The position numbers were made by a program, and so were the translations under genes. A stretch of 64,000 nt of DNA from Streptococcus mitis (GTDB taxonomy: Bacteria > Bacillota > Bacilli > Lactobacillales > Streptococcaceae), in NCBI RefSeq assembly GCF_901542415.1, contig NZ_CABEHV010000004.1, positions 1,719,501-1,783,500 on the forward strand, given 5' to 3'. This document shows, in pieces, positions 48,701 through 60,869 of the stretch. The notes beneath the pieces were generated by a model. It searched no databases and was not told the DNA's origin. It saw only the letters and a list, made by a program, of their open reading frames with translations. Positions within the stretch are counted from its first letter, which is position 1. Each line of letters opens with the position of its first letter.

Positions 48701-49346
48701 CGGAGCAAGTTCTGAAGATCTTTGGTCAACCGTTAAAGAAGCAGGTATGGATAGCGATGCCAAGACGATCCTTTACGATGGACGTACTGGTGAACCGTTT
48801 GATAACCGTGTTTCTGTCGGAGTCATGTACATGATCAAACTCCACCACATGGTTGACGATAAATTGCACGCGCGTTCTGTCGGACCTTACTCAACTGTTA
48901 CTCAACAACCACTCGGAGGTAAAGCTCAGTTTGGTGGACAACGTTTCGGTGAGATGGAGGTTTGGGCTCTTGAAGCCTACGGTGCGTCAAATGTCCTTCA
49001 AGAAATCTTGACTTACAAGTCTGACGATATCAACGGACGTTTGAAAGCTTATGAAGCTATTACAAAAGGAAAACCAATTCCAAAACCAGGTGTTCCAGAA
49101 TCCTTCCGAGTTCTTGTCAAAGAATTGCAATCTCTTGGTCTTGACATGCGTGTCCTAGACGAAGATGACCAAGAAGTGGAGCTTCGCGACTTGGATGAAG
49201 GAATGGACGAAGATGTCATCCACGTAGATGACCTTGAAAAAGCCCGTGAAAAAGCAGCCCAAGAGGCTAAAGCAGCCTTTGAAGCTGAAGAAGCTGAGAA
49301 AGCAACAAAAGCGGAAGCAACAGAAGAAGCTGCTGAAGAAGAATAA
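45735..49346 (+). CDS. rpoB: RNA polymerase beta subunit
   Basis: Catalytic beta subunit of RNA polymerase, 1203 residues. The start is TTG 45735 behind AAAGGAG, giving [16 protein letters not shown] as in streptococci; thirteen more upstream residues in frame are not conserved. The rifampicin-binding region reads [22 protein letters not shown] with wild-type Asp and His. [18 protein letters not shown] carries active-site lysines. The tail is a streptococcal Glu/Ala-rich extension. Confidence 0.98.
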   Translation: MAGHDVQYGKHRTRRSFSRIKEVLDLPNLIEIQTDSFKDFLDHGLKEVFEDVLPISNFTDTMELEFVGYEIKEPKYTLEEARIHDASYSAPIFVTFRLINKETGEIKTQEVFFGDFPIMTEMGTFIINGGERIIVSQLVRSPGVYFNDKVDKNGKVGYGSTVIPNRGAWLELESDSKDIAYTRIDRTRKIPFTTLVRALGFSGDDEIFDIFGDSELVRNTVEKDIHKNPMDSRTDEALKEIYERLRPGEPKTAESSRSLLVARFFDPRRYDLAAVGRYKINKKLNVKTRLLNQTIAEPLVDPETGEILVEAGTIMTRSVIESIESHLDGDLNKIVYIPNDAAVVTEPVVLQKFKVVAPTDPDRVVTIIGNANPDDKVRIVTPADILAEMSYFLNLAEGLGRVDDIDHLGNRRIRAVGELLANQVRLGLSRMERNVRERMSVQDNEVLTPQQIINIRPVTAAVKEFFGSSQLSQFMDQHNPLSELSHKRRLSALGPGGLTRDRAGYEVRDVHYTHYGRMCPIETPEGPNIGLINNLSSYGHLNKYGFVQTPYRKVDRETGIVTNEIVWLTADEEDEFTVAQANSRLNEDGTFAEKVVMGRHQGVNQEYPANVVDYMDVSPKQVVAVATACIPFLENDDSNRALMGANMQRQAVPLIDPKAPYVGTGMEYQAAHDSGAAVIAQYDGKVTYADADKVEVRREDGSLDVYHIQKFRRSNSGTAYNQRTLVKVGDVVEKGDFIADGPSMENGEMALGQNPIVAYMTWEGYNFEDAVIMSERLVKDDVYTSVHLEEYESETRDTKLGPEEITREIPNVGEDALKDLDEMGIIRIGAEVKEGDILVGKVTPKGEKDLSAEERLLHAIFGDKSREVRDTSLRVPHGADGVVRDVKIFTRANGDELQSGVNMLVRVYIAQKRKIKVGDKMAGRHGNKGVVSRIVPVEDMPYLPDGTPVDIMLNPLGVPSRMNIGQVMELHLGMAARTLGIHIATPVFDGASSEDLWSTVKEAGMDSDAKTILYDGRTGEPFDNRVSVGVMYMIKLHHMVDDKLHARSVGPYSTVTQQPLGGKAQFGGQRFGEMEVWALEAYGASNVLQEILTYKSDDINGRLKAYEAITKGKPIPKPGVPESFRVLVKELQSLGLDMRVLDEDDQEVELRDLDEGMDEDVIHVDDLEKAREKAAQEAKAAFEAEEAEKATKAEATEEAAEEE

Positions 49347-49378
49347 GCAGTTCACTTAGAATAGAAAGGGAAGAAATA

Positions 49379-52300
49379 GTGGTTGATGTAAATCGTTTTA
49401 AAAGTATGCAAATCACCCTAGCTTCTCCAAGCAAAGTCCGTTCATGGTCTTATGGAGAAGTCAAAAAACCTGAAACAATCAATTACCGTACCTTGAAACC
49501 AGAACGTGAAGGACTCTTTGATGAAGTCATCTTTGGTCCTACAAAAGACTGGGAATGTGCTTGTGGTAAGTACAAACGCATTCGTTACAGAGGGATTGTT
49601 TGTGACCGTTGTGGGGTTGAAGTAACGCGTACAAAAGTTCGTCGTGAGCGTATGGGGCATATCGAGTTAAAAGCTCCTGTATCTCACATCTGGTACTTCA
49701 AGGGAATTCCAAGCCGTATGGGCTTGACCCTTGATATGAGCCCTCGTGCCCTCGAGGAAGTAATCTACTTTGCAGCTTATGTGGTGATTGATCCGAAGGA
49801 TACACCACTTGAGCACAAGTCTATCATGACAGAGCGTGAATACCGTGAGCGCTTGCGTGAGTATGGTTATGGATCATTCGTTGCCAAGATGGGTGCCGAA
49901 GCCATCCAAGACCTTTTGAAACAAGTAGATCTTGAAAAAGAAATTGCTGAACTCAAAGAAGAGTTGAAAACAGCGACTGGACAAAAACGTGTCAAAGCAA
50001 TCCGTCGTTTGGATGTTTTGGATGCCTTTTACAAGTCTGGAAACAAACCTGAATGGATGATTCTCAATATCCTTCCGGTTATTCCACCAGATCTTCGTCC
50101 AATGTTGCAGTTGGATGGTGGCCGTTTTGCCTCATCTGACTTGAACGACCTTTACCGCCGTGTTATCAACCGTAACAACCGTTTGGCTCGTTTGCTTGAG
50201 TTGAATGCACCAGGTATCATCGTTCAAAATGAGAAGCGTATGCTTCAAGAAGCGGTTGACGCTTTGATTGACAACGGTCGTCGTGGTCGTCCAATTACAG
50301 GACCAGGTAGCCGTCCATTGAAATCATTGAGCCACATGCTGAAAGGTAAACAAGGACGATTCCGTCAAAACTTGCTCGGTAAACGTGTTGACTTCTCAGG
50401 ACGTTCCGTTATCGCCGTTGGTCCAACACTTAAGATGTACCAATGTGGTGTGCCGCGTGAAATGGCAATCGAGCTCTTTAAACCATTTGTCATGCGTGAA
50501 ATCGTTGCTCGTGATATCGTGCAAAACGTCAAAGCAGCTAAACGCTTGGTGGAACGTGGAGACGAACGCATCTGGGATATCCTTGAAGAAGTGATCAAAG
50601 AACATCCAGTGCTTCTTAACCGTGCACCGACTCTTCACCGTTTGGGTATCCAAGCCTTCGAGCCTGTCTTGATTGATGGTAAGGCCCTTCGCTTGCACCC
50701 ACTTGTCTGTGAAGCCTACAATGCCGACTTTGACGGGGACCAAATGGCCATCCACGTACCGCTTTCAGAAGAAGCCCAAGCAGAAGCTCGTATCCTCATG
50801 CTCGCTGCTGAGCATATCTTGAACCCGAAAGATGGTAAACCAGTTGTTACTCCATCTCAGGATATGGTTTTGGGTAACTACTACTTGACCATGGAAGAAG
50901 CTGGTCGTGAAGGTGAAGGAATGGTCTTCAAAGACCGTGATGAAGCTGTCATGGCTTACCGCAATGGTTATGTTCACCTCCACTCACGTGTTGGTATCGC
51001 AACTGACAGCCTTAACAAACCATGGACAGAAGAGCAAAAACACAAGGTCTTGCTTACAACAGTTGGTAAAATTCTCTTCAACGATATCATGCCAGAGGGA
51101 CTACCATACTTGCAAGAACCAAACAATGCCAACTTGACAGAAGGTGTTCCAGCTAAATACTTCTTGCCACTTGGTGGAGATATCAAGGAAGCAATCAGCA
51201 AACTTGAACTCAACCCTCCATTCAAGAAGAAAAACCTTGGAAATATCATCGCTGAAATCTTCAAACGTTTCCGTACGACAGAAACTTCTGCCCTACTTGA
51301 CCGTATGAAGAACCTCGGTTACCACCACTCAACTCTTGCAGGATTGACAGTGGGTATTGCCGATATCCCAGTCGTTGATGACAAGGCTGAAATCATTGAA
51401 GAATCACACAAACGTGTAGAACAAATCACAAAACAATTCCGTCGTGGTATGATCACAGACGACGAGCGCTACAATGCTGTTACAGCTGAATGGCGTGCTG
51501 CTCGTGAAAAACTAGAGAAACGTTTGATTGCCAACCAAGATCCTAAGAACCCAATCGTTATGATGATGAACTCAGGAGCCCGTGGTAATATCTCAAACTT
51601 CTCACAGCTTGCCGGTATGCGTGGTCTGATGGCTGCTCCGAACGGACGTATCATGGAATTGCCAATCCTTTCAAACTTCCGTGAAGGTTTGTCAGTACTC
51701 GAAATGTTCTTCTCAACTCACGGTGCCCGTAAAGGTATGACCGATACGGCCCTTAAGACAGCCGACTCAGGTTACTTGACTCGTCGTTTGGTTGACGTTG
51801 CCCAAGACGTTATTATCCGTGAGGACGACTGTGGAACTGACCGTGGTCTCTTGATCCGCTCTATCGCAGAAGGAAAAGAGATGATCGAGTCTCTCGAAGA
51901 GCGTCTCAATGGTCGTTACACTAAGAAAACTGTTAAACATCCAGAAACTGGTGCAGTAATCATTGGTCCAAATGAGTTGATTACAGAAGACAAGGCGCGT
52001 GAAATTGTCAACGCTGGTGTGGAAGAAGTGACTATCCGTTCCGTATTTACATGTAACACTCGTCATGGTGTCTGCCGTCACTGTTACGGTATCAACTTGG
52101 CGACTGGTGATGCGGTTGAAGTTGGTGAAGCAGTTGGTACAATCGCTGCCCAATCTATCGGGGAACCTGGTACACAGCTTACAATGCGTACCTTCCACAC
52201 GGGTGGGGTTGCCTCAAATACCGATATCACTCAGGGTCTTCCTCGTGTCCAAGAAATCTTTGAAGCCCGCAATCCTAAAGGGGAAGCGGTTATCACAGAG

Positions 52301-53056
52301 GTTAAAGGACAAGTTACTGCTATCGAAGAAGATGCGTCAACTCGTACCAAGAAAGTCTTTGTTAAGGGTGAAACTGGCGAAGGCGAATATGTTGTTCCAT
52401 TTACCGCTCGTATGCGTGTTGAAGTTGGTGACCAAGTAGCGCGTGGTGCTGCTCTTACAGAAGGTTCTATCCAACCAAAACGTCTCCTTGCAGTTCGTGA
52501 TGTCTTGTCAGTTGAAACTTACCTTCTTGGTGAAGTACAAAAAGTTTACCGTAGCCAAGGGGTAGAAATCGGTGACAAACACATCGAGGTAATGGTTCGT
52601 CAAATGATCCGTAAAGTCCGTGTCATGGATCCAGGTGACACAGATCTTCTCATGGGTACCCTCATGGATATCAATGACTTTACAGATGCTAACAAAGATG
52701 TCCTTATCGCAGGTGGAGTTCCAGCGACAGGTCGCCCAGTTCTTATGGGAATTACCAAAGCCTCACTTGAAACAAACAGTTTCTTGTCAGCGGCTTCCTT
52801 CCAGGAAACAACTCGTGTCCTTACAGATGCGGCTATCCGTGGTAAGAAAGACCATCTCCTTGGACTTAAAGAAAATGTTATCATCGGTAAGATCATCCCA
52901 GCAGGTACTGGTATGGCCCGTTACCGTAACCTTGAACCACATGCTATCAACGAAGAAGAATACCTTAACCCTCCAGTAGAGGAAGAAGAAAACGAAGAAG
53001 CAACAGAAGTAGTTGTGGATACTGCCGTTGAAACTGTGGAAGAAACAGTAGAATAA
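49379..53056 (+). CDS. rpoC: RNA polymerase beta' subunit
   Basis: Beta' subunit, 1225 residues. An N-terminal zinc ribbon is visible in [20 protein letters not shown], the catalytic triad in [11 protein letters not shown], and the rudder and bridge-helix regions follow. Starts at GTG 49379, 32 bases after rpoB, behind AAAGGGAAG. The acidic tail ([13 protein letters not shown]) is streptococcal. Closed by a terminator. Confidence 0.98.
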   Translation: MVDVNRFKSMQITLASPSKVRSWSYGEVKKPETINYRTLKPEREGLFDEVIFGPTKDWECACGKYKRIRYRGIVCDRCGVEVTRTKVRRERMGHIELKAPVSHIWYFKGIPSRMGLTLDMSPRALEEVIYFAAYVVIDPKDTPLEHKSIMTEREYRERLREYGYGSFVAKMGAEAIQDLLKQVDLEKEIAELKEELKTATGQKRVKAIRRLDVLDAFYKSGNKPEWMILNILPVIPPDLRPMLQLDGGRFASSDLNDLYRRVINRNNRLARLLELNAPGIIVQNEKRMLQEAVDALIDNGRRGRPITGPGSRPLKSLSHMLKGKQGRFRQNLLGKRVDFSGRSVIAVGPTLKMYQCGVPREMAIELFKPFVMREIVARDIVQNVKAAKRLVERGDERIWDILEEVIKEHPVLLNRAPTLHRLGIQAFEPVLIDGKALRLHPLVCEAYNADFDGDQMAIHVPLSEEAQAEARILMLAAEHILNPKDGKPVVTPSQDMVLGNYYLTMEEAGREGEGMVFKDRDEAVMAYRNGYVHLHSRVGIATDSLNKPWTEEQKHKVLLTTVGKILFNDIMPEGLPYLQEPNNANLTEGVPAKYFLPLGGDIKEAISKLELNPPFKKKNLGNIIAEIFKRFRTTETSALLDRMKNLGYHHSTLAGLTVGIADIPVVDDKAEIIEESHKRVEQITKQFRRGMITDDERYNAVTAEWRAAREKLEKRLIANQDPKNPIVMMMNSGARGNISNFSQLAGMRGLMAAPNGRIMELPILSNFREGLSVLEMFFSTHGARKGMTDTALKTADSGYLTRRLVDVAQDVIIREDDCGTDRGLLIRSIAEGKEMIESLEERLNGRYTKKTVKHPETGAVIIGPNELITEDKAREIVNAGVEEVTIRSVFTCNTRHGVCRHCYGINLATGDAVEVGEAVGTIAAQSIGEPGTQLTMRTFHTGGVASNTDITQGLPRVQEIFEARNPKGEAVITEVKGQVTAIEEDASTRTKKVFVKGETGEGEYVVPFTARMRVEVGDQVARGAALTEGSIQPKRLLAVRDVLSVETYLLGEVQKVYRSQGVEIGDKHIEVMVRQMIRKVRVMDPGDTDLLMGTLMDINDFTDANKDVLIAGGVPATGRPVLMGITKASLETNSFLSAASFQETTRVLTDAAIRGKKDHLLGLKENVIIGKIIPAGTGMARYRNLEPHAINEEEYLNPPVEEEENEEATEVVVDTAVETVEETVE

Positions 53057-53096
53057 AAGAGAATGAGAGAGCCTTCGGGTTCTCTTTCTCTTTTCT
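53057..53096 (+). terminator. rpoBC terminator
   Basis: AGAGAATGAGAGAGCC, TTCG loop, GGTTCTCTTTCTCT and a T run. The UUCG tetraloop makes the stem very stable. Confidence 0.88.
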
Positions 53097-53164
53097 GAAA
53101 ACTTTCTCCATTTTTCCATGAAATGTGGTAAAATAAAAGAAAGAAGCTGACAAAGGAGACGGGT

Positions 53165-53587
53165 ATGGAACAAACATTCTTTATCATTAAACCAGATGGT
53201 GTAAAAAGAGGACTAGTGGGTGAAGTGTTGAAACGGATCGAACAACGTGGATTTACAATTGAAAAATTGGAGTTGCGTTCACAGGTTTCAGAAGAGTTGA
53301 TTGACCAGCACTATCAGGACTTGGTTGGTCAGAGTTTTTACCCACCGATTCGTGAATTTATGACTTCAGGACCGGTTCTTGTAGGTATCATTTCTGGTCC
53401 CAAAGTAATTGAAACTTGGCGAACTATGATGGGGGCAACTCGTCCAGAAGAAGCTTTACCAGGAACTATTCGAGGTGATTTTGCAAAAGCTGCTGGAGAA
53501 AACCAAGTTATCCAAAATGTTGTACATGGTTCAGATTCAGAAGAGTCAGCTAAGCGAGAAATTGCTCTTTGGTTTAAGGAAAAATAG
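53165..53587 (+). CDS. ndk: nucleoside diphosphate kinase
   Basis: Balances nucleoside triphosphate pools by ping-pong phosphotransfer. The 140-residue protein starts [20 protein letters not shown] and has the catalytic His in [17 protein letters not shown]. Ribosome binding site AAAGGAG; short single-gene unit with its own terminator. Confidence 0.96.
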   Translation: MEQTFFIIKPDGVKRGLVGEVLKRIEQRGFTIEKLELRSQVSEELIDQHYQDLVGQSFYPPIREFMTSGPVLVGIISGPKVIETWRTMMGATRPEEALPGTIRGDFAKAAGENQVIQNVVHGSDSEESAKREIALWFKEK

Positions 53588-53593
53588 CAAAAG

Positions 53594-53628
53594 GTTTGAT
53601 GTAAGGATTACTTGCATCAAACTTTTTT
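53594..53628 (+). terminator. ndk terminator
   Basis: GTTTGATG, loop, CATCAAAC, TTTTTT. Confidence 0.85.
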
Positions 53629-53718
53629 GCATTTTAGAGTAGAAAACGGACAGTTGAGAAATATTCTAGCAATGGTGAGGATTTCTAGCATATAATAAGA
53701 GCAAGTAAGGGAGGAAGA

Positions 53719-54351
53719 ATGATGGAAAGAATGAAAAAGCAAATTCGAGCTTTGCTATTGCTGACAGTTTTTGGTCTTAGTAGCTGTTCTTGTTTAAGTT
53801 TATCGACTTGGTCCTTGATGTTAAATCAAAACTGCTTCTATTATTTAGTGGGTATGTTGCTCCTTGCGAGCATTGGAGCAGGGCTAAACTATTATAGAGG
53901 GCAGCGAAATCAACATTATTCAGTTTTTAAAGAAGATAGACAGCAATTCTTGTATACTCTGTTGCTATTGGTAAATGTTTTAGGTTTAGCTTTGATTATC
54001 ATAGAATATCTTCTTACAGGAAGGACAACTGGTGAAGAGTTTGTGGAAGTCTTTCTACCGAGTTTCTTTTTCTTATTTGGTATTGATTTGTTAGTCTTTC
54101 TGCCAATTCAGAAGTATGTATATGTCTTGAAAAAGATTTTGGGTAAAAAGCAAATCTGTTTTATTAGTGGATTAGCTATTTTAATCGTACTCAGAAATCC
54201 TTGGTCAATATTATCCATGACATTTTATATTGCCTTGGGAATGCTATTTCTAGGACTGTTGGTGCCAAAAGTCATTCGCTGGGAAGTTTCATTTTATAGC
54301 CACTTGATGAGAGATATATTATTAGTCGTTTTCTTGTTGTTTCTATTTTGA
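53719..54351 (+). CDS. predicted integral membrane protein of unknown function
   Basis: A 210-residue protein with about six hydrophobic segments. The N-terminus (MKKQIRALLLLTVFGLSSCSC) resembles a lipoprotein signal, but the next segments are membrane helices, so it is probably a polytopic protein. I recognise no domain. It has its own -10 element (TATAAT, about 53692-53697, preceded by GCA) and an AGGGAGGAAG ribosome binding site. Confidence 0.7.
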   Translation: MMERMKKQIRALLLLTVFGLSSCSCLSLSTWSLMLNQNCFYYLVGMLLLASIGAGLNYYRGQRNQHYSVFKEDRQQFLYTLLLLVNVLGLALIIIEYLLTGRTTGEEFVEVFLPSFFFLFGIDLLVFLPIQKYVYVLKKILGKKQICFISGLAILIVLRNPWSILSMTFYIALGMLFLGLLVPKVIRWEVSFYSHLMRDILLVVFLLFLF

Positions 54352-54446
54352 AATCAAAATATGAACTGGGATAAGTTTTACAATTTATAATATGGACTTC
54401 ACAGATAATATCTCGACAAAGAATAACTTTTTGGTATAATAGAAAT

Positions 54447-54890
54447 ATGTACACTAAAAGCGAAGAAGAGTTACAGTCCTTAGGTGAACGTTTGGGCTGT
54501 TTATTAGAGAAGAATGATGTCTTAATTCTAACTGGAGAACTTGGAGCAGGTAAAACGACCTTTACTAAGGGACTTGCTAAAGGTTTACAGATTTCTCAGA
54601 TGATTAAAAGTCCAACCTATACTATCGTGAGAGAGTATGAAGGTCGTCTTCCTCTTTACCACCTAGATGTTTATCGTATTGAGGGGGATGCTGATTCTAT
54701 TGATTTGGATGAGTTTCTCTTTGGTGGTGGGGTAACTGTCATTGAGTGGGGACATCTTTTAGGTGATGCCTTACCAGATACTTATTTAGAATTGGAAATT
54801 CTAAAAGAGGAAGATGGTCGCAGATTAAACTTCAAAGCCAAGGGGTTACGTGCAGAAAAACTCTTAGAGGAGCTTCGACATGGAGTATGA
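54447..54890 (+). CDS. tsaE: tRNA threonylcarbamoyladenosine biosynthesis ATPase TsaE
   Basis: A 147-residue ATPase that helps TsaB and TsaD make t6A at position 37 of ANN-decoding tRNAs. Walker A GELGAGKTTFTKG (about 30-42), SPTYTIVREYEG, and IEWGHLLGDALP are family motifs. The -10 TTGGTATAATAG is 18 bases upstream of the ATG. Its last 11 bases overlap the next gene. Confidence 0.94.
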   Translation: MYTKSEEELQSLGERLGCLLEKNDVLILTGELGAGKTTFTKGLAKGLQISQMIKSPTYTIVREYEGRLPLYHLDVYRIEGDADSIDLDEFLFGGGVTVIEWGHLLGDALPDTYLELEILKEEDGRRLNFKAKGLRAEKLLEELRHGV

Positions 54891-55398
54891 ATTGCTCATT
54901 AGGGAAGCAGAGGTTGAAGATGCGGCTGCCTTAGTATCATTTTTAAATCGTGTTAGTGTAGAAACAGATTTTACCAGTCTGGACAGGGATGGTATTTTGA
55001 TGACAGATACTGAGATGGAGTTATTTTTGGATAAACAGGCTCACTCGGAAAATCAAATCACTTTACTGGCCTTACTGAATGATGAAATTGCTGGTCTTGT
55101 AAATATCACAGCTGATCAACGCAAGAGAGTTCGTCATATTGGAGATCTCTTTATTGTGATTGGTAAGAAATATTGGAATAATGGATTGGGAAATTTGTTA
55201 CTTGAAGAAGTCGTAGAATGGGCGCAGGCTAGTGGCATTCTTCGTCGACTTCAACTAACTGTCCAAACTCGTAATCAAGCTGCAGTTCATCTTTATCAAA
55301 AGCATGGCTTTGTAATTGAAGGTCGCCAAGAGCGTGGAGCATATATAGAAGAAGGGAAATTTATCGATGTTTACCTGATGGGTAGACTGATAGATTAA
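54880..55398 (+). CDS. GNAT-family N-acetyltransferase
   Basis: A 172-residue acetyltransferase. The acetyl-CoA motif is LFIVIGKKYWNNGLGNLLLEEV and the C-terminal AAVHLYQKHGFVIEGRQ is typical. The four-gene order tsaE-GNAT-LCP-cinA is the usual one in Mitis streptococci. Translationally coupled to tsaE. Substrate unknown. Confidence 0.88.
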   Translation: MEYELLIREAEVEDAAALVSFLNRVSVETDFTSLDRDGILMTDTEMELFLDKQAHSENQITLLALLNDEIAGLVNITADQRKRVRHIGDLFIVIGKKYWNNGLGNLLLEEVVEWAQASGILRRLQLTVQTRNQAAVHLYQKHGFVIEGRQERGAYIEEGKFIDVYLMGRLID

Positions 55399-55405
55399 TA
55401 GAAAT

Positions 55406-56458
55406 ATGGTTAAAAAAATTATTGGAATGGTGCTAGCTTTTCTAGCTGTGACAATTTTGGGTGTTGGTGTCTTCGCTTATACTATTTATCAGCAAGGTAC
55501 ACAAACCTTATCAAAAACCTATAAAAAAATTGGAGAAGAAACCAATGTTATTGAGGCGACTGAACCTTTAACGATCCTTTTAATGGGAGTTGATACTGGA
55601 AATGTTGAACGAACTGACCCTTGGGAGGGAAATAGTGATTCTATGATTCTCTTAACGGTTAATCCGCATACGAAAAAGACAACGATGTTGAGTTTAGAGC
55701 GAGATATTTTGACGAAAATTCAGCATAAAGATGGACAAATCGAAGAAGCGAAACTGAACGCAGCCTATGCTGGAGGAGGTGCAGAATTAGCTATCTCAAC
55801 TATTCAGAAGATGATGAACATTCATATTGACCGCTATATTATGGTCAATATGCAAGGTTTGCAACAATTAGTCGATGCGGTAGGGGGAGTTACGGTTAAT
55901 AATACACTAGGTTTCCCAATCTCTATCAGTGACCAAGAGGAATTTAACACCATTTCTATTGGTGTTGGGCAACAAACTCTAAATGGAGAAGAGGCTCTCG
56001 TTTATTCCCGTATGCGCTACCAGGACCCAGAAGGGGACTACGGACGTCAGAAGCGTCAGCGTGAAGTCATTCAAAAGGTTGTTGAAAAAGTTCTTAGTTT
56101 AAATAGCGTTAGGCACTACCAATCCATCTTAAAAGCTCTAAGTACTAATATGCAGACCAACATTGATTTGTCTGCTAAGAGTATTCCAAGCTTGTTAGGT
56201 TACAAGGACTCGTTTAAAACGATTGAAACTCAACAATTAAAGGGCGAAGGAGAGATGTTGCAAGGTGTTTCTTACCAGATTGTTTCGAGAGAGCACATGT
56301 TGGAAATGCAGAATATATTGCGACGTTCTTTGGGCCAAGAAGAAGTCACTCAACTTGAAACCAATGTAGTCTTATTTGAAGATTTGTTTGGAAGAGTGCC
56401 TGTTGGTGATGGGGATAATCAACAACAAGGTGTCTTTGTAACAAATGAAGTAGAATAG
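55406..56458 (+). CDS. lytR: LytR-CpsA-Psr (LCP) family wall-polymer ligase
   Basis: A 350-residue membrane protein with one N-terminal helix (about 4-26) and a large outer LCP domain (about 55-260). Conserved positions include LLMGVDTG, SDSMILLTVNP, LSLERDILT and RMRYQDPEGDYGRQKRQ, which bind polyprenyl phosphate and phosphosugar groups. LCP enzymes attach teichoic acid or capsule to peptidoglycan. In pneumococcus the orthologue lies just before cinA. Closed by a terminator. Confidence 0.92.
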   Translation: MVKKIIGMVLAFLAVTILGVGVFAYTIYQQGTQTLSKTYKKIGEETNVIEATEPLTILLMGVDTGNVERTDPWEGNSDSMILLTVNPHTKKTTMLSLERDILTKIQHKDGQIEEAKLNAAYAGGGAELAISTIQKMMNIHIDRYIMVNMQGLQQLVDAVGGVTVNNTLGFPISISDQEEFNTISIGVGQQTLNGEEALVYSRMRYQDPEGDYGRQKRQREVIQKVVEKVLSLNSVRHYQSILKALSTNMQTNIDLSAKSIPSLLGYKDSFKTIETQQLKGEGEMLQGVSYQIVSREHMLEMQNILRRSLGQEEVTQLETNVVLFEDLFGRVPVGDGDNQQQGVFVTNEVE

Positions 56459-56482
56459 TTCGTTCGTTTGTTTGATACAAAT

Positions 56483-56518
56483 AAAAAATCAATCGTGGGA
56501 AATTTCCTGCGATTTTTT
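56483..56518 (+). terminator. terminator after the LCP gene
   Basis: AAAAAATC-AAT-CGTGGG, loop, CCTGCGATTTTTT with small bulges. It ends nine bases before the competence promoter. Confidence 0.75.
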
Positions 56519-56526
56519 CAAAAAAA

Positions 56527-56534
56527 TACGAATA
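56527..56534 (+). promoter_or_regulatory. cin-box (SigX/ComX competence promoter)
   Basis: TACGAATA is a perfect match to the late-competence cin-box recognised by the alternative sigma factor ComX. It is 17 bases upstream of the cinA start codon, so the transcript has a very short leader. Places cinA-recA-dinF-lytA under competence control. Confidence 0.92.
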
Positions 56535-56551
56535 GATAGGTAGGAGGAAAC

Positions 56552-57808
56552 ATGAAAGCAGAAATCATTGCTGTTGGAACAGAGATTTTGACAGGACAGA
56601 TTGTCAATACCAATGCTCAGTTTTTATCGGAAAAACTAGCAGAGATTGGGGTAGATGTTTATTTTCAGACGGCTGTAGGAGACAATGAAGTTCGTCTCTT
56701 GTCCCTGCTTGAGATTGCCAGTCAACGTAGCAGTCTGGTGATTTTGACAGGCGGTTTGGGGCCAACTGAGGACGATTTGACCAAACAAACGTTGGCTAAA
56801 TTTTTAGGGAAAGAATTAGTTTTTGATCCTCAGGCGCAGGAGAAGTTGGATGTCTTTTTTGCCCATAGACCAGACTATGCCCGAACACCGAATAATGAAA
56901 GACAAGCTCAAATTGTAGAAGGAGCGACTCCACTGCCAAACGAAACAGGATTGGCTGTTGGAGGAATCTTAGAAGTTGATGGAGTGACCTACGTCGTTCT
57001 TCCTGGTCCACCAAGTGAATTGAAACCCATGGTCTTAAACCAACTTCTACCCAAGTTGATGACAGGGAGCAAGCTGTATTCCCGAGTTCTTCGTTTCTTT
57101 GGAATTGGCGAAAGTCAGCTAGTGACCATTTTGGCTGATTTGATTGACAATCAAACAGATCCGACCTTAGCGCCTTATGCCAAGACAGGAGAAGTCACTC
57201 TGCGTTTGTCAATAAAGGCTAGCAGACAAGAAGAGGCGAATCAAGCGCTGGATATCTTGGAAAATCAAATCTTAGGTCGCCAGACCTTTGAAGGCCTTTC
57301 TTTACGAGAACTTTGTTATGGTTATGGGGAAGAGACTAGTTTAGCCAGTATTGTGGTAGAAGAACTGAAAAAGCAAGGGAAAACTATCACGGCAGCAGAG
57401 AGTTTGACAGCAGGGCTTTTCCAAGCTACTGTGGCGGATTTTTCAGGAGTTTCAAGCATATTTAAGGGTGGTTTCGTGACCTATAGCTTGGAGGAAAAAT
57501 CAAAGATGTTGGATATTCCTGTCAAGGATTTGGAAGAACATGGTGTGGTGTCTGAATATACAGCTCAGAAGATGGCTGAGCAGGCACGAAGTAAGACCCA
57601 GTCTGATTTTGGTATTAGCTTGACTGGAGTAGCAGGGCCAGACAGTCTAGAAGGGCATCCGGCTGGGACAGTCTTCATAGGATTGGCTCAAGAGAAAGGA
57701 ACTGAGGTTATCAAGGTGAATATTGGAGGTAGAAGCCGAGCAGATGTACGTCACATTGCGGTTATGCATGCCTTTAACCTAGTTCGCAAGGCTTTATTAA
57801 GTGACTAA
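56552..57808 (+). CDS. cinA: competence/damage-inducible protein CinA
   Basis: A 418-residue two-domain protein. The N-terminal MoCF-like part (about 1-250, [20 protein letters not shown]) and the C-terminal nicotinamide mononucleotide deamidase-like part (about 258-418, [22 protein letters not shown], shown in parts; [10 protein letters not shown]) are both complete. In pneumococcus CinA binds RecA at the membrane during transformation. First gene of the competence-induced cluster. Confidence 0.95.
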   Translation: MKAEIIAVGTEILTGQIVNTNAQFLSEKLAEIGVDVYFQTAVGDNEVRLLSLLEIASQRSSLVILTGGLGPTEDDLTKQTLAKFLGKELVFDPQAQEKLDVFFAHRPDYARTPNNERQAQIVEGATPLPNETGLAVGGILEVDGVTYVVLPGPPSELKPMVLNQLLPKLMTGSKLYSRVLRFFGIGESQLVTILADLIDNQTDPTLAPYAKTGEVTLRLSIKASRQEEANQALDILENQILGRQTFEGLSLRELCYGYGEETSLASIVVEELKKQGKTITAAESLTAGLFQATVADFSGVSSIFKGGFVTYSLEEKSKMLDIPVKDLEEHGVVSEYTAQKMAEQARSKTQSDFGISLTGVAGPDSLEGHPAGTVFIGLAQEKGTEVIKVNIGGRSRADVRHIAVMHAFNLVRKALLSD

Positions 57809-57812
57809 CTTT

Positions 57813-57821
57813 TGATATAAT
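57813..57821 (+). promoter_or_regulatory. extended -10 promoter for basal recA transcription
   Basis: TGATATAAT with TG one base before the -10 (57816-57821). It lies 42 bases upstream of recA, in the cinA-recA gap, and gives recA competence-independent expression. Confidence 0.65.
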
Positions 57822-57862
57822 AGTAGATAGGTCTAAGGACCATTAGAATGTAGGAGAATAGA

Positions 57863-59029
<1,167 letters not shown>

Positions 59030-59035
59030 GTTGTT

Positions 59036-59063
59036 AAAGTAGTGGAGAAATTCACTGCTTTTT
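59036..59063 (+). terminator. recA terminator
   Basis: AGTAGTG, loop, CACTGCT, TTTT. Readthrough is needed for competence-induced dinF and lytA, as known for pneumococcus. Confidence 0.65.
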
Positions 59064-59130
59064 CATTGCCTAGTTCTGGCATAGTTTGCTGTTTCTTGTC
59101 GCTCCTCTAGAAAGCTGATATAATAGCCTT

Positions 59131-60501
59131 ATGAATAAAAAACGAACAGTGGACCTGATTCATGGTCCTATTCTTCCCTCGCTTTTGAGTTTTGCCTTCC
59201 CAATCTTGCTATCCAATATTTTCCAACAACTCTATAATACCGCTGATGTCTTGATTGTTGGACGATTTCTTGGCCAAGATTCTTTGGCAGCAGTAGGGGC
59301 GACAACTGCCATTTTTGACTTGATTATAGGCTTTACGCTTGGTGTTGGTAATGGAATGGGGATTGTCATTGCCCGCTATTATGGGGCTCGGAATTTTACA
59401 AAGATCAAGGAAGCAGTAGCAGCCACCTGGATTTTAGGTGCTCTTTTGAGTATTGTGGTTATGCTGCTAGGCTTTCTTGGTTTGTATCCTCTCTTGCAAT
59501 ACCTAGATACCCCTGCAGAAATCCTTCCCCAGTCCTATCAATATATATCTATGATTGTGACCTGTGTCGGTGTCAGCTTTGCCTATAATCTCTTTGCAGG
59601 CTTGTTGCGGTCAATTGGTGATAGTCTAGCAGCCCTTGGCTTTCTGATTTTCTCTGCCTTGGTCAATGTGGTTCTGGACCTCTATTTCATTACGCAACTG
59701 CATCTTGGAGTTCAATCCGCAGGACTTGCTACCATTATTTCGCAAGGTTTGTCAGCGGTTCTCTGCTTTTACTATATTCGTAAGAGTGTTCCAGAACTGC
59801 TCCCTCAACTCAAGCATTTTAAATGGAACAAGGCCTTGTATGCGGATCTTTTGGAGCAAGGTTTGGCTATGGGGTTGATGAGCTCGATTGTGTCCATCGG
59901 CAGTGTGATTTTACTGTCTTCTGTTAATACTTTTGGAGCCGTGATTATTAGTGCTCAAACAGCGGCTCGACGCATTATGGCCTTCGCCCTTCTTCCCATG
60001 ACCGCTATTTCTGCCTCGATGACGACCTTTGCTTCTCAGAATCTAGGAGCTAAGCGATCTGACCGTATTGTTCAAGGCCTTCGAATCGGCAGTCGTTTGA
60101 GTATGTCCTGGGCAGTTTTTGTTTGTATCTTCCTCTTTTTTGCCAGTCCAGCTTTGGTTTCCTTCTTGGCCAGTTCGACGGATAGTTACTTGGTAGAAAA
60201 TGGAAGTCTCTATCTGCAAATCAGCTCAGCCTTTTATCCTATTTTGAGTCTCTTGTTGATTTATCGCAATTGCTTGCAGGGCTTGGGGCAAAAAGTCCTT
60301 CCTCTGGTTTCCAGCTTTATTGAACTAATCGGAAAAATTGCTTTTGTGGTCTTGATTATTCCTTGGGCAGGCTATAAGGGAGTTATCCTTTGCGAACCCC
60401 TCATCTGGGTTGCCATGACAGTTCAACTGTACTTTTCGCTTTTCCGTCACCCCTTGATCAAAGAAGGCAAGGAAATCTTGGCAACTAAGGTACCATCCTA
60501 G
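59131..60501 (+). CDS. dinF: MATE-family efflux transporter DinF
   Basis: A 456-residue membrane protein with twelve hydrophobic segments in two MatE halves (about 14-175 and 240-400). MATE pumps exchange cations for drugs or bile-salt-like compounds. In pneumococcus it follows recA and is linked to oxidative-stress protection. A TGATATAAT -10 lies about 15 bases before the ATG. Confidence 0.92.
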   Translation: MNKKRTVDLIHGPILPSLLSFAFPILLSNIFQQLYNTADVLIVGRFLGQDSLAAVGATTAIFDLIIGFTLGVGNGMGIVIARYYGARNFTKIKEAVAATWILGALLSIVVMLLGFLGLYPLLQYLDTPAEILPQSYQYISMIVTCVGVSFAYNLFAGLLRSIGDSLAALGFLIFSALVNVVLDLYFITQLHLGVQSAGLATIISQGLSAVLCFYYIRKSVPELLPQLKHFKWNKALYADLLEQGLAMGLMSSIVSIGSVILLSSVNTFGAVIISAQTAARRIMAFALLPMTAISASMTTFASQNLGAKRSDRIVQGLRIGSRLSMSWAVFVCIFLFFASPALVSFLASSTDSYLVENGSLYLQISSAFYPILSLLLIYRNCLQGLGQKVLPLVSSFIELIGKIAFVVLIIPWAGYKGVILCEPLIWVAMTVQLYFSLFRHPLIKEGKEILATKVPS

Positions 60502-60613
60502 CTCGATTTGCTGAATAAAATCTCTTTCCTCTAGTGAAAATCGAAAAAACTTGTGTTCTCCTCTTTTAGTTTGGTCTTGAAAATAGTTTAATATACTTTT
60601 GACTTCTTTTATA

Positions 60614-60622
60614 TGATATAAT
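60614..60622 (+). promoter_or_regulatory. extended -10 promoter upstream of lytA
   Basis: TGATATAAT (TATAAT at 60617-60622), about 248 bases before the lytA start. It would give a long leader that includes the inverted-repeat element. Confidence 0.55.
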
Positions 60623-60693
60623 GTATTTATTAAAAAGACATATAGAGACTGTAAAAATATACTTTTGAAAAGCTTTTTAGTCTGGGGTGTTAT

Positions 60694-60765
60694 TGTAGAT
60701 AGAATGCAGACCTTATCAGTCCTATTTACAGTGTCAAAATAGTGCGTTTTGAAGTTCTATCTACA
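60694..60765. repeat. 72-bp element with 11-bp terminal inverted repeats in the lytA leader
   Basis: TGTAGATAGAA (60694-60704) is the exact reverse complement of TTCTATCTACA (60755-60765). The inside holds CAGTCCTATTTACAGTGTC. The size and ends look like a small non-autonomous element, but I cannot assign it to BOX, RUP or SPRITE with confidence. The rest of the 60502-60869 spacer has no gene. Confidence 0.6.
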
Positions 60766-60869
60766 AGCCTAATCGTGACTAGGATTGTCTTCTTTATGAG
60801 GTATAAATAAAGGAGTTTCTAGCTCTGGATTGTAAAAAATAAGTTGTTTTAATTGATAAGGAGTAGAAT

